NCBI RefSeq assembly: GCF_900115005.1
Contig: NZ_FOUY01000016.1
Coordinates: forward strand, 62,001-126,000
Direction: 5' to 3'
Length of the DNA: 64,000 bases
DNA from: Pseudonocardia ammonioxydans
GTDB taxonomy: Bacteria > Actinomycetota > Actinomycetes > Mycobacteriales > Pseudonocardiaceae
Positions 32,158 through 41,054 of the stretch are shown piece after piece; the stretch's first letter is position 1, and the number at the start of each line of letters is the position of its first letter. Below the pieces are notes generated by a model. It had not been told where the DNA came from. It did no database searches and saw only the letters and a list, made by a program, of their open reading frames with translations. A program made the translations under genes and the position numbers.

Positions 32158-32936
32158 TCGCCCACGAACTCCGGCTCGCGGCGGTCGGCGAACGCCCGCA
32201 GGCCCTCCGCGAAGTCCCGGCTCGTCGCGTACTCCTCACAGGCCCGCAGCTCGTAGCCCAGGGCGTCGTCGAGCGGGCGGTCGAGCCCGGTCTCGACGAC
32301 GTCCTTGATGCGGGCCAGTCCGAGCGGGCTGAGCCGGCCGATGCGATCGGTCAGCTCCTGTACCGCCGCGACCAGCCGGTCGTCGTCGACCACCTCGTTG
32401 ACCAGCCCCGCCTCGTACATCCGGTCGGCGCTCCAGCTCTCGGCGGTGAAGAGCAGCTGCTTGGCCCGGTTCGCGCCGATCCGGCGGGGCAGCCGGGTGG
32501 CGCCGCCCGCGGCCGGGAACAACCCGTACCGGGCGTGCCCGTCGGCGAAGGTGGCCGTGCGGGTGGCCAGGACCAGGTCGCAGGCCAGCACCAGCTCCAG
32601 CCCACCGGCGATCACGCCACCGTGCACGGCGGCGATCACCGGCTGCGGGTGCCGGGCGACCTGGTCGAACAGCGCCGCGGCCCGCCGCAGGAACTCGGTC
32701 ACGCCGGCGCCGCCGAGCTCACCGAGGACCCGCTTGAGGTCGGCACCGGCGCAGAACATCGGACCGGCCCCCGCGAACACCACCGACCGGACGGCCCGGT
32801 CGCCCGCGGCGTCCCGCAGCGCGGCGGCGACGCCGTCGAGCAGCTCGACCGACAGCGCGTTGCGCCGCTCGGGCCGGTTCAGGGTGATCCAGGCGGCGCT
32901 GCCCCGGATCTCGTACCGGACGTCGTCGTGCGTCAC
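32154..32936 (-). CDS. Enoyl-CoA hydratase/isomerase family protein
   Basis: 260 residues of the crotonase fold: CoA-binding FAGAGPMFCAGADLKR and GVIAGGLELVLACD, with the first catalytic Glu present in GGLEL. The second catalytic Glu of classical hydratases (two residues after a Gln-Pro) is replaced; that segment reads FADGHARYGLFPAAGGATRL. It may therefore be an isomerase or hydrolase-type member. Overlaps its neighbours by 4 bases on both sides. Confidence 0.88.
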   Translation of the reverse strand: MTHDDVRYEIRGSAAWITLNRPERRNALSVELLDGVAAALRDAAGDRAVRSVVFAGAGPMFCAGADLKRVLGELGGAGVTEFLRRAAALFDQVARHPQPVIAAVHGGVIAGGLELVLACDLVLATRTATFADGHARYGLFPAAGGATRLPRRIGANRAKQLLFTAESWSADRMYEAGLVNEVVDDDRLVAAVQELTDRIGRLSPLGLARIKDVVETGLDRPLDDALGYELRACEEYATSRDFAEGLRAFADRREPEFVGE

Positions 32937-33823
32937 GGGTGGTCACTCCGATCGCTGGTGTGGTCGGGCCGTCCGCGTTGGGCATCGGCCCGGATGATCG
33001 CCGCGCCGGCCGGGTCCACGAGCCCCCCGAACCGCTCGCGGTTGTGCGCGTGCGCGAGGTGGTGGGTGTCGAAGGTCGACTCCACCGCGCTGCGCATGCC
33101 CTGCAGGTCGAGGGCGCGGTTGACCGCGCGCTTGGCCAGCCGGATCCCGAACTGCGGACGGGCCGCGATCCGCTGCGCGAGCGCCAGCGTCTCGGCCTCC
33201 AGCTCCGCGCGCGGGACGACCCGGTTGACCATGCCGAGGGCCTGGGCGTCGCGGGCGCCGATCGGTTCCCCGGTGAACAGCATCTCCTTGGCCCGCCGGT
33301 GCCCGAGCTCCCACGGGTGCACGAAGTACTCGGCGGCCGCCGCCCCGAACGCGCTGGTCGGGTCCAGGAAGACGGTGTCGTCGGCGGCGACGATCAGGTC
33401 GCACGGCCAGATCAGCTCCAGGGCGCCGCCGATGGCCCGGCCCTGCACCTGGGCGATCAGCGGGCGCGGCAGCTCCCGCCACCGCAGGCACAGCCCGAGG
33501 AAGACCTCCTCCTCGGTCGCGTACCAGCCCTCGGCGCCGGGCGCGTCGAAGCCGCCGGTCAGGGTGCGCGGGGTGACGCCGTCCATGTCGAAGGCACGCT
33601 CGACGTCCAGGTCGTGCCCGGAGGAGAAGTCCTCCCCGTCGGCGGCCAGCACCACCACCCGCACGGCCTCGTCGCGCACCGCCCGCTGGTAGGCGTCGTC
33701 GAGCTCGTGCAGCATCCGGCGGTCCTGCGCGTTGAGCTTCGCAGGCCGGGCCAGCACCACCCGGGCCACACCGTCCGCCGGGTACTCGAGGCGGACCCGT
33801 GGCTGCGTGGAGTCCTCGCTCAT
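32933..33823 (-). CDS. Enoyl-CoA hydratase/isomerase family protein, second paralogue
   Basis: 296 residues, longer than usual owing to an insert after the oxyanion region (residues ~78-105, RAFDMDGVTPRTLTGGFDAP) and a charged C-terminal tail. The crotonase core is clear (EDFSSGHDL, AIGGALELIWPCD). As in the neighbouring paralogue the first Glu is kept and the second is not (DPTSAFGAAAAEYF). Coupled to the thiolase gene upstream by a 4-base overlap. The reaction is uncertain. Confidence 0.85.
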   Translation of the reverse strand: MSEDSTQPRVRLEYPADGVARVVLARPAKLNAQDRRMLHELDDAYQRAVRDEAVRVVVLAADGEDFSSGHDLDVERAFDMDGVTPRTLTGGFDAPGAEGWYATEEEVFLGLCLRWRELPRPLIAQVQGRAIGGALELIWPCDLIVAADDTVFLDPTSAFGAAAAEYFVHPWELGHRRAKEMLFTGEPIGARDAQALGMVNRVVPRAELEAETLALAQRIAARPQFGIRLAKRAVNRALDLQGMRSAVESTFDTHHLAHAHNRERFGGLVDPAGAAIIRADAQRGRPDHTSDRSDHP

Positions 33824-35013
33824 GCTCCCGTCCTTCCCAGGATGGTGACCGCCGCGACGGCGGCGTCCGGTCCGAGGTAGCCGCCCGCGTTCTCCGCGAC
33901 GGCGTACCGCGCGCCCTCGGCCTGGCGGTCCCCGGCACGGCCGCGCAGCTGGTCGGCGAGCTCGACGATCTGGGCCAAGCCGGTCGCGCCGAGCGGATGC
34001 CCCTTGGACTGGAGCCCGCCACTGGGGTTCACCGGCAACCGGCCCCCGATCCGGGTCTGCCCGTCACGGAGCAGGCCCGGGGCCTCCCCCGCGGCGCACA
34101 GGCCGAGCTGTTCGAGGACGATCAGCTCGGCCGGGGCCGCCGCGTCGTGACACTCGACGACGTCGATCTCGTCCGGCCCCAGACCCGCCGCCCGGAACGC
34201 CCGGGCCGCCACCGAGGGCACCAGCTCGCCATAGGTCCCCGCACGGCCGGACCCGAGCGCGGTGGCGAGCAGCCGCACCGGTTCCGCACCGTGCCGCCCG
34301 GCCAGCTCGGGCGTGGTCAGTACGACCGCCGCCGCACCGTCGGACAGCGGGGCACACATCGGCACCGTCAGCGCGCCGCTGACCGTCCGAGCCCCGAGCA
34401 CGTCGGCGACGGTCAGCTCCCGGCCGTACTGGGCCTTCGGGTTGGCCGCACCGTGCGCCGCGTTCTTCACCGCGACCAGGGCGAAGTCCTCGGCCGTCGC
34501 ACCCGAGGCCTCCTGGTACCAGGCCGCGAAGCGCGCGTAGACGTCCATGAAGACCGAACCGGTGTCCCGGCTGCCCAGCTCCGCTCGGATCTCGGCCAGC
34601 CGCTCCTGGTCCAGCGCCGACGTCAACGCCGCCAGGGCACGACCCTTGTCCTCGACGACCAGCTTCTCCGCACCGAGCGCGACGGCCACCTCGACCTGCC
34701 CGGACGCCACCGCCAGCCACGCCTGGTGCAACGCCGTCGCACCCGAGGCGCAGGCGTTCTCCACGTTCACCACCGACACCCCGGACAGGCCGGTCTCCCG
34801 TACCGCGTGCTGGCCGCGGACCGACTCCTGGCCCTGCAGCAGCCCGCCGAGCACGTTGCCGTAGTACACCGCGCCGATCGCCGGATCGGATGCGGCCGTA
34901 CCGGCATCCGCCAGCGCCTCACTCGTCGCCTCCGCGACGAGCGAGGACACCGGCCGGTCCGGATGCTTCCCGAAGCGGGTCATCCCGACCCCGCTGATCA
35001 CGACCTCACGCAC
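33820..35013 (-). CDS. Thiolase, SCP-x/lipid-transfer type
   Basis: 397 residues. The acylated cysteine is C88 in VENACASGAT. GHPLGATG carries the catalytic His, and ENAGGYLG replaces the CxGGG motif of degradative thiolases, so the second catalytic Cys is absent. This is the SCP-x-like class, which handles bulky or branched 3-ketoacyl-CoA such as sterol side chains. It would cleave the product of the hydratase/dehydrogenase pair. Confidence 0.88.
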   Translation of the reverse strand: MREVVISGVGMTRFGKHPDRPVSSLVAEATSEALADAGTAASDPAIGAVYYGNVLGGLLQGQESVRGQHAVRETGLSGVSVVNVENACASGATALHQAWLAVASGQVEVAVALGAEKLVVEDKGRALAALTSALDQERLAEIRAELGSRDTGSVFMDVYARFAAWYQEASGATAEDFALVAVKNAAHGAANPKAQYGRELTVADVLGARTVSGALTVPMCAPLSDGAAAVVLTTPELAGRHGAEPVRLLATALGSGRAGTYGELVPSVAARAFRAAGLGPDEIDVVECHDAAAPAELIVLEQLGLCAAGEAPGLLRDGQTRIGGRLPVNPSGGLQSKGHPLGATGLAQIVELADQLRGRAGDRQAEGARYAVAENAGGYLGPDAAVAAVTILGRTGA

Positions 35014-35058
35014 GTACCGCTCCCCTGTTCCCCCGCCGAACGAGCACCGCCGCTCCGT

Positions 35059-36669
35059 TCAGGCACCGCTGATACCGGCGGACCGGGCGAAGTGCTCCTC
35101 CCGGACCTGACGCCGCAGCAGCTTGCCCACCGGGGTCCTCGGCAGCTCGTCCGCGAAGACCACGCCGGAGATCTTCTTGTAGGAGCCGACCTCCTGGCGG
35201 GTCCACTCGACGAGCTCGTCCTCGGACACCGTGTGGCCCTCCCGGAGCACGACGACCGCATACGGCGTCTCGCCCCACTTCGGGTGCGCGACACCGACCA
35301 CGGCGGCGTCGCGGACGGCGGGGTGCGCGGCGACCGCGTGCTCGATCTCGGCGGGCCAGATGTTGAAGCCACCGGAGTTGATCAGGTCTTCCTTCCGGTC
35401 GGCCAGGTAGAGGAAGCCGTCCTCGCAGACGTAGCCCATGTCCCGGGTCCGCACCCAGCCGTCCGCGGTGAACCGTTCCGCGGCGGCCTCGTCGTTCTGC
35501 CAGATCCCGGCCATGACACACGGCGCGGACGCCTCGATCTCGCCGACCTCGCCGGGCGGGAGCTCCGCGCCGGTCTCGTCGACGATCCGGAAGTACGAGT
35601 TCGGGGTCGGCAGCCCCGCGGAGGTGAGCCGGCGCCGCTCGGCGTCGGTCCCGTCCACGTGGTGGTGGCGCGGGGTCAGCACCGCCATCGGCACCACCTC
35701 GCTCTGGCCGTAGAGCTGGTACATGATGTTGCCCCAGAGCCGGAGGGCCTTCGACAGGGTCGCCTCCGAGATCGGCGCGGCCCCGTACATCACCGCCCGC
35801 AGGCTGGACACGTCGCGGCTCGCGGCGTCCGGGTGCTCGGCGACCATCTGGATCATCGTGGGGACCAGGAGGGTCGCGGTGATCCGCTCCCGTTCGACGA
35901 TCTCGAGGAAGCCGGCCGGGTCGAACCGGGGCAGCACGATCGTGGTGGCCCCGACCGCCAGCAGCGAGTAGATGAACATGCTGGCGGCGTGGGTGAGCGG
36001 GCCCGCCGCGAGATAGCGGTCGTCCTCGTCGAAGCGGGGCAGCACGAGCGCGAGTTCGTTGCCCATCGCCATCGTGCCCTCGACCGAGATGATGATCCCC
36101 TTCGGGAACCCCGTGGTGCCGGAGGTGAACCGGATGACGTTCGGGTCGGTCCCCTCGAGCACCACCCCGGGTGGCCGGGGCGACGCGGCGGCGAGCCAGT
36201 CCTCGTACCCGACGACCGGTACCCGGCCCCGGCTCTGCGGCAGGTCACCGAGGACGACCACGAGCTCCAGCGACGGCACCTCGTCCAGCTCGGCGACGAG
36301 CGCGTCGTAGTAGTAGTCCTGCACCACGAGGACCCGCGAGCCGGTCATCTCGATCAGGTACCGGTGCCGCGCCGGGGCGTCGTGTGCGTGCAGCGAGCAC
36401 CGCACGAACCCGCCCGCCCCGGAGCCGACGATCTGCTCCAGCGACTCCAGGCAGTTGTCGCCGAGCATCGCGACGCGGTCGCCCTTGTCCAGCCCGCTCG
36501 CGGTCAGCGCGTTCGCCAACCGGTTGGCCCGTTCGGCCAGGGCTGCGTAGGTCAGCGAGCGCTCACCGCAGGCCACCGCGACCCGCTCCGCGTAGGTGAC
36601 CGCGATCTTGCGCAGCAACGTCGCGGGGGTGCTCACCGCCGGCGTCACCCCCGCCTGCCGGGTGTTCAT
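35059..36669 (-). CDS. Acyl-CoA ligase (AMP-forming synthetase)
   Basis: 536 residues from ATG 36669, overlapping the SMP-30 stop as ATGA. The P-loop is FTSGTTGFPKG, followed by YGQSEVVPM (A5), GWVRTRDMGY (A7) and the C-terminal hinge and catalytic Lys region (KISGVVFADELPRTPVGKLL). It activates a carboxylic acid to its CoA thioester, the entry step of this pathway. The acid is unknown; the sequence looks like the medium/long-chain or cyclic-acid group rather than acetate. Confidence 0.9.
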   Translation of the reverse strand: MNTRQAGVTPAVSTPATLLRKIAVTYAERVAVACGERSLTYAALAERANRLANALTASGLDKGDRVAMLGDNCLESLEQIVGSGAGGFVRCSLHAHDAPARHRYLIEMTGSRVLVVQDYYYDALVAELDEVPSLELVVVLGDLPQSRGRVPVVGYEDWLAAASPRPPGVVLEGTDPNVIRFTSGTTGFPKGIIISVEGTMAMGNELALVLPRFDEDDRYLAAGPLTHAASMFIYSLLAVGATTIVLPRFDPAGFLEIVERERITATLLVPTMIQMVAEHPDAASRDVSSLRAVMYGAAPISEATLSKALRLWGNIMYQLYGQSEVVPMAVLTPRHHHVDGTDAERRRLTSAGLPTPNSYFRIVDETGAELPPGEVGEIEASAPCVMAGIWQNDEAAAERFTADGWVRTRDMGYVCEDGFLYLADRKEDLINSGGFNIWPAEIEHAVAAHPAVRDAAVVGVAHPKWGETPYAVVVLREGHTVSEDELVEWTRQEVGSYKKISGVVFADELPRTPVGKLLRRQVREEHFARSAGISGA

Positions 36670-37559
36670 CGCGCGGCGGGCACCTCGACCGTGCTGGTGA
36701 CCAGCTCGGCGGTGCCCGTCACCCCCTGGGCCGCCTCGAAGAACCCGTCGGCGGCCGCGAGCGCCAGGGTCCGTCCGTCGGCACCGCCCAGCGCACAGCT
36801 GTAGACGTTGGTGCCCCGCGGGTGCGCGACCTCGTCGACCACCGCACCGGCGGGCGAGACCCGCACGCACCGCCGGCCCACGGCGTCCGCCGCCCAGATG
36901 TGGTCCTCGGCGTCGATCGCGAGCCCGTCCGGGGCGAGCTCGGCGGCGCCGAGCATCTCGGCAGCTCCGCCCGGTGCGGGCGGTGTACCGAACTGGGCGA
37001 GAACCCGGCGCCCGCTCAGCGCACCGTCGGCGCCGATGGTGAACGCGGTCAGCCGGGCCGCGAAGCTCTCCGCCACGACCAGGGTCGATCCGTCGGCGGT
37101 CACGACGACGCCGTTCGGGCACCACAGCCCGTCCGCGGCGACGGTGACCGTGCCGTCGGGGTCGCCCCGGTACAGGGCTCCCGGTTCCGGGTCGGCACCG
37201 TCGACGATCGCGAACCCGATGGTGCCCACCCATGCCCGGCCCTGCCGGTCGACGACCATGTCGTTGATCCAGTGCTCGGACACCGGCGCGAGGTCCGCAT
37301 GCGTCGAGACCGTCCCGTCGAGGGACCGCCGGAGCAGGGTCCGGTCCTTCATCGAGACCACGAGCAGGGAGCCGTCCGGGAGCCAGCCGAGTCCCGAGCA
37401 CAAGGCGTCGACCTGCATCAGGTCCTCCCGCACCCCGGCAGGATCGAACGCGCACACGATGCCCCGGAAGGCGTCCGAGGCGTACCAGCGGCCCTCGTGC
37501 CACCGGACGCCCTCGAAGTAGTCACCGCCGTCGACGACGGTCTGGAACGCTCTGCTCAC
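36666..37559 (-). CDS. SMP-30/gluconolactonase-like protein (cytoplasmic)
   Basis: 297 residues, a six-bladed beta-propeller of the SMP-30/LRE family. It has the metal-site patterns WHEGRWYASDAFRG (Glu near the N-terminus), WINDMVVDRQGRAWVG (Asn, Asp) and LAPDGLAIDAEDHIWAAD (Asp). Such enzymes hydrolyse lactones using a divalent metal. No signal peptide. It could open a lactone ring to give the acid that the next gene activates with CoA (inference). Confidence 0.87.
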   Translation of the reverse strand: MSRAFQTVVDGGDYFEGVRWHEGRWYASDAFRGIVCAFDPAGVREDLMQVDALCSGLGWLPDGSLLVVSMKDRTLLRRSLDGTVSTHADLAPVSEHWINDMVVDRQGRAWVGTIGFAIVDGADPEPGALYRGDPDGTVTVAADGLWCPNGVVVTADGSTLVVAESFAARLTAFTIGADGALSGRRVLAQFGTPPAPGGAAEMLGAAELAPDGLAIDAEDHIWAADAVGRRCVRVSPAGAVVDEVAHPRGTNVYSCALGGADGRTLALAAADGFFEAAQGVTGTAELVTSTVEVPAAR

Positions 37560-37601
37560 GTCAGTTCTCCTCGAATGCGATCGTCTGGGATCGATACACG
37601 C

Positions 37602-38750
37602 TCAGAGGCCGTAGGACCGGCCGATGATCTCTCGCTGGATCTCGCTGGTTCCCGCATAGACGGTCGAGATGATCGATTGCCGGAGGTGGCGCTGCATGTC
37701 GTGCTCCAGCGTGTAACCGGCTCCACCCATCATCTGCATGCCCTCGATCGCGATCCGCTTGGCGGTCTCGGTGACCTTCAACTTGATCATCGAAGCCTCC
37801 CGGGGCACCTGCCGGTCGGGATCGCGGTCCAGCTTCCGGGCCGCATCGCGCACGAGCAGCCGGCAGCACTCCACCTCGGTGGCCAGGTCGGCGATCCGGT
37901 GCCGGAGCGCCTGGAAGCTGCCGATCGGCCGGTCGAACTGCTCCCGCTCCCGGATGTAGTCCAGCGCGTCGTCGAACGCCCGCCTGGCGTGACCGAGGAA
38001 CACCGCACCGCACATCAACCGGTCCGCGTTCAGGCAGCGCATGATCTGGTGCCACGCACCGCCCTCGGTGCCGATCACCCGGTCCTCGTCGACCTCGACG
38101 TCGGTGAGGTAGACGTCGTTGACCTCGTCGCCGCCCATCGTCGCGATCGGACGGATCTCGAGCCCCGGGGTGCCGACCGGGATGTCGAGCATGGTGATCC
38201 CCGCGTGCTTGTCCCCGGTGCCGTCGGTCCGACAGAGAACCAGGATCCGGGAGGCGATGTGCGCACAGGAGATCCAGGTCTTCTGCCCGTTGACGACGAA
38301 CTTCCGGCCCCGCCGCTCGGCCCGGCAGTTCATCGACCCGGCGTCCGAGCCGGCGCCGGGCTCGCTGATCGCGGTGGCCAGGACCTCTCCCCGGCAGACC
38401 CCGCCCAGGATGTCCTGCTTCTGTGCCTCCGTGCCGAAGCGCTGCACGACCGTGGCGCTCACCAGGGAGACGCCCAGCCCGAAGAGCGGCGCCTTCCCGT
38501 ACGCCATCTCCTCGACGAGGTGACAGGCGTCGCTGGTGCTCCCGCCTCCGCCGCCGTAGGCCTCCGGGATCGCACAGCCGATCCAGCCGAGGTCGGCCAG
38601 CTTGCCGAACAGCTCGGCGCTGTGCGTGATCCGGTCGTCGTCGCTGAGCGCGCGCCGCTGCTCGCGCGTCCCGCACTCGCGCCGGGCGAAGTCGCGCAGC
38701 GACTCCACGAACTCGTACCGGTGAGCCGGCACGTCCTCCGTCGACGTCAT
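37602..38750 (-). CDS. Acyl-CoA dehydrogenase family protein
   Basis: 382 residues from ATG 38750. FAD and substrate motifs are clear (ATAISEPGAGSDAGSM, KTWISCAHIASRI, MQMMGGAGYTLEHDMQRHLR). The C-terminal loop reads VYAGTSEIQREIIG, so the catalytic Glu of medium-chain-type enzymes is Ala. At the alternative (isovaleryl-/long-chain-type) position in LNADRLMCGA there is Asp rather than Glu. It probably acts on an unusual acyl-CoA. Lies between the two SDR/SMP-30 pairs. Confidence 0.88.
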   Translation of the reverse strand: MTSTEDVPAHRYEFVESLRDFARRECGTREQRRALSDDDRITHSAELFGKLADLGWIGCAIPEAYGGGGGSTSDACHLVEEMAYGKAPLFGLGVSLVSATVVQRFGTEAQKQDILGGVCRGEVLATAISEPGAGSDAGSMNCRAERRGRKFVVNGQKTWISCAHIASRILVLCRTDGTGDKHAGITMLDIPVGTPGLEIRPIATMGGDEVNDVYLTDVEVDEDRVIGTEGGAWHQIMRCLNADRLMCGAVFLGHARRAFDDALDYIREREQFDRPIGSFQALRHRIADLATEVECCRLLVRDAARKLDRDPDRQVPREASMIKLKVTETAKRIAIEGMQMMGGAGYTLEHDMQRHLRQSIISTVYAGTSEIQREIIGRSYGL

Positions 38751-38778
38751 GTCCACCCTCTTCCGCGCGCCCTCCCGG

Positions 38779-39552
38779 TCAGGAGGCGCTGCCGCCGTTG
38801 TCGATCGCATAGAGCAGTCCCGAGGTGAAGGCGGTGGCGTCCTCGACCAGGTGCACCGCGACCTCCGCCACCTCGTCCGGTCGCCCCCACCGGCCCTGTC
38901 TGCGGTCCAGGTAGTCCCCGACGTCGTCCACCCCCAGGCCCCGGGCCAGCACCGCGGCCCCGCCGTGCGCGGCCGCGGTCCCGATCAGTCCGGGTACGAT
39001 CGCGTTGACCCTGATCCCGGCGCCGCGCAGTTCGACCGCCGCGGTGCGGGTCAGCGCCTCGACCCCGGCCTTCGCCGCCGAGTACGCCCCCATCCCCGGC
39101 AACGCCCGTCCGCCGGCGAGCGAGGACATGTTCAGGATCGCGCCGCCACCGCGCCGGCCGATGGCCGGAGCCGCGTGCCGGATGCCGTGGAATGTTCCGG
39201 TGAGGTTGACCCCGATGACCCGCGCCCACTCCTCGTCGTCGAGGTCGACCAGGTCCCGCGCCGAGCCGAGCCCGGCGTTGTTGACCATGATGTCCAGCCC
39301 GCCGAACCGGGCCTCGGCCTCGGCGACGGCCGCAGCGACGTCCTCCGGGACCGAGACGTCGCAGCGGACGGCGCGTCCAGCGGAGTCGCGTCCAACCGAG
39401 TCGCGTCCCGCCGCCACGTCGGCGACGAGCACATCGGCGCCCTCCGCGACGAACCGGTCCGCGATCGCCGCCCCGATGCCGTGCGCACCACCGGTGACGA
39501 GCACGGCCTTCCGGTCCAGCCGTCCCGGCGTGACGGCGATGTCCGTCGGCAT
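38779..39552 (-). CDS. SDR-family oxidoreductase
   Basis: 257 residues. TGGAHGIGAA binds the cofactor, NNAG is present, and the catalytic pair is in YSAAKAG. An Asp after the second strand (VLVADVAAG) suggests NAD. Residues ~49-60 contain a small in-frame tandem repeat (GRDSVGRDSAGR) made by a 15-base duplication. It shares one base with the secreted SMP-30 stop (TGATG), so they are coupled. Likely oxidises an alcohol in the same pathway. Confidence 0.88.
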   Translation of the reverse strand: MPTDIAVTPGRLDRKAVLVTGGAHGIGAAIADRFVAEGADVLVADVAAGRDSVGRDSAGRAVRCDVSVPEDVAAAVAEAEARFGGLDIMVNNAGLGSARDLVDLDDEEWARVIGVNLTGTFHGIRHAAPAIGRRGGGAILNMSSLAGGRALPGMGAYSAAKAGVEALTRTAAVELRGAGIRVNAIVPGLIGTAAAHGGAAVLARGLGVDDVGDYLDRRQGRWGRPDEVAEVAVHLVEDATAFTSGLLYAIDNGGSAS

Positions 39553-40661
39553 CAGCGCACCTGCGGACGGAACTCGGCCCGGCCGGGCTCGCCCGCGTAG
39601 ACGTCATGGACAACCCACGAGGCAGGATTCCCGAGGAACAGCGTGTGGTTGGTGACCAGGACACGGTCGTCCAGGAACGCCACGCTGGCCGGGTCGTCCA
39701 TCGGCACGTCGAGCAGGAGGTTCTCGGCCGGGGTCGCGGGGTTGCGGCCGATCTCGCGCCCCTCGGGCGAGAGCACGACGACCGCCTTGGCGAACGCCAG
39801 AGCGGCGTAGACGTTGCCCGACTCGGCGATCGCGAAGCCGTCGATCCCGTCCGCCGGCCTGCTCTCCCAGAAGAGCTCCAGCTCGCCGGCACCGCCGTCG
39901 GGTCCGATGTCGATGGTGTAGAGCCTGCTCGTGTCCGGACGCGGCGGGAGGCCGTCCGCCGGGCCGGTCAGGGACTGGGCGAACATGATCGTGTCCTCGT
40001 CGACGAACTCGATCCCGTTGGCACCGAAGACGCTCTCGATCCGGGGATCGGAGAACCAGACCTCCGCCTCGCCGCCACCGGGCGGGACACGCCAGATCAG
40101 GGCCTGGGCCACGTCGGTGACGTAGAGCGCGCCGTCCGGTCCGAAGGTGAGCCCGTCCGGGATCGCACACTGGGTGACCAGCGTGAGTGCGCTCGCCGGC
40201 ACGCAGAGGTCCTTGACCTGGGCGAAGGTCGCGTAGTCGGTCTGCTCGCCGGTCGCCGGATCGAGCGCGATCACCCGCTGCGGGTACCGGTCGAGCGCGT
40301 AGACGATCCCGTCGCCGTCCTGGGCGAGGCCGACGACCCCGGCGCCGTGCCGAGGGTCCTGCCCCTCGATCACGTACTCCGCGACGAGGTCACCGGTGGG
40401 GTCGAAGGCGAAGATCTTCGACGGGCCGGTCTGCGGCTCGCTGGCGTGCTGCTGCGTGCCGACGTAGACGGTGCCGTCGTCGGCGACGGTGATGCCCTCG
40501 GGATGCCCGGGAGCAGGCACGTCCGCGAAGACCTCGATGTCGAGCCACTCCCGCTCGGTCTCCCGCTCGGCGGCATGTGCCGTCGCGACGAGCACCCCCA
40601 GACCGAGCGCGGCCGCGGTTCCCACCGCTGCCGCGCGTCGCACACCCCGACGCCGGTTCAT
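39552..40661 (-). CDS. Secreted SMP-30/gluconolactonase-like protein
   Basis: 369 residues from ATG 40661. The signal peptide is basic RRRGVRR, a hydrophobic Ala/Leu core and a probable cut after AHA near residue 31. The mature part is a beta-propeller with PGHPEGITVADDGTVYVGT, CAIPDGLTFGPDGALYVTD and GANGIEFVDEDTIMFAQ, typical of the family. It would act outside the membrane on the substrate before uptake (inference). First gene of the operon; ATG 40673 is an alternative start. Confidence 0.85.
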   Translation of the reverse strand: MNRRRGVRRAAAVGTAAALGLGVLVATAHAAERETEREWLDIEVFADVPAPGHPEGITVADDGTVYVGTQQHASEPQTGPSKIFAFDPTGDLVAEYVIEGQDPRHGAGVVGLAQDGDGIVYALDRYPQRVIALDPATGEQTDYATFAQVKDLCVPASALTLVTQCAIPDGLTFGPDGALYVTDVAQALIWRVPPGGGEAEVWFSDPRIESVFGANGIEFVDEDTIMFAQSLTGPADGLPPRPDTSRLYTIDIGPDGGAGELELFWESRPADGIDGFAIAESGNVYAALAFAKAVVVLSPEGREIGRNPATPAENLLLDVPMDDPASVAFLDDRVLVTNHTLFLGNPASWVVHDVYAGEPGRAEFRPQVR

Positions 40662-40696
40662 TCGCCACCCCATCGTGCTCGAACTCTTCAATGTTA

Positions 40697-40710
40697 CCTA
40701 ACCAGTTAGG
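40697..40710. promoter_or_regulatory. Candidate TetR operator in front of the CoA-catabolism operon
   Basis: CCTAAC-CA-GTTAGG, perfect 6-bp arms, within a rare AT-rich stretch (40688-40720) 36 bases upstream of the first gene's ATG. Position and form suit a repressor site, probably for the TetR encoded at the operon's end. Confidence 0.55.
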
Positions 40711-40789
40711 ATTTTTAGCAGCCCGGCACGGCGCGGTCAAGCCGACGCAGCGCAGCAACGCAACCCGACCCGGACCCGCCGCCGGCCCA

Positions 40790-40870
40790 GTGCTCGATTG
40801 GGGCGTGCTCGTGCCCGGCGAGCACCACATCGGCGAGTTCCACGACTGGGTACGCGCCCGCGTCGGTTGA
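40790..40870 (+). pseudogene. Possible C-terminal gene remnant
   Basis: A plus-strand frame ends VLVPGEHHIGEFHDWVRARV-G-stop with protein-like composition. It has no credible start or upstream gene body and is followed at once by a perfect 20-bp hairpin. It looks like the last ~26 codons of a lost gene with its terminator. Family not recognised. Confidence 0.4.
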
Positions 40871-40916
40871 CCCGTGAGTGGTTTTCGCGGCTCTGACCGC
40901 GAAAACCACTCACGGG
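40871..40916. terminator. Perfect 20-bp hairpin, copy 1 of a covarying pair
   Basis: Arms at 40871-40890 (core GTGAGTGGTTTTCGCGG) and 40897-40916, loop CTCTGA. It starts on the base after the stop of a gene remnant. The core matches the hairpin at 47097-47146 with a compensating base-pair change. Confidence 0.8.
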
Positions 40917-41054
40917 CGGCGGAGCCGCGGGATCCGGGACCGACACACCCGCCGAGATGCGGACCAGCGCGAATTGTGGATCTCCCGGCAGCGCTGAGCT
41001 GCATTTCGGCGAGGATCAGGGGGCCGCGGCCCGCACCGGCCGGACAGGACGGCA

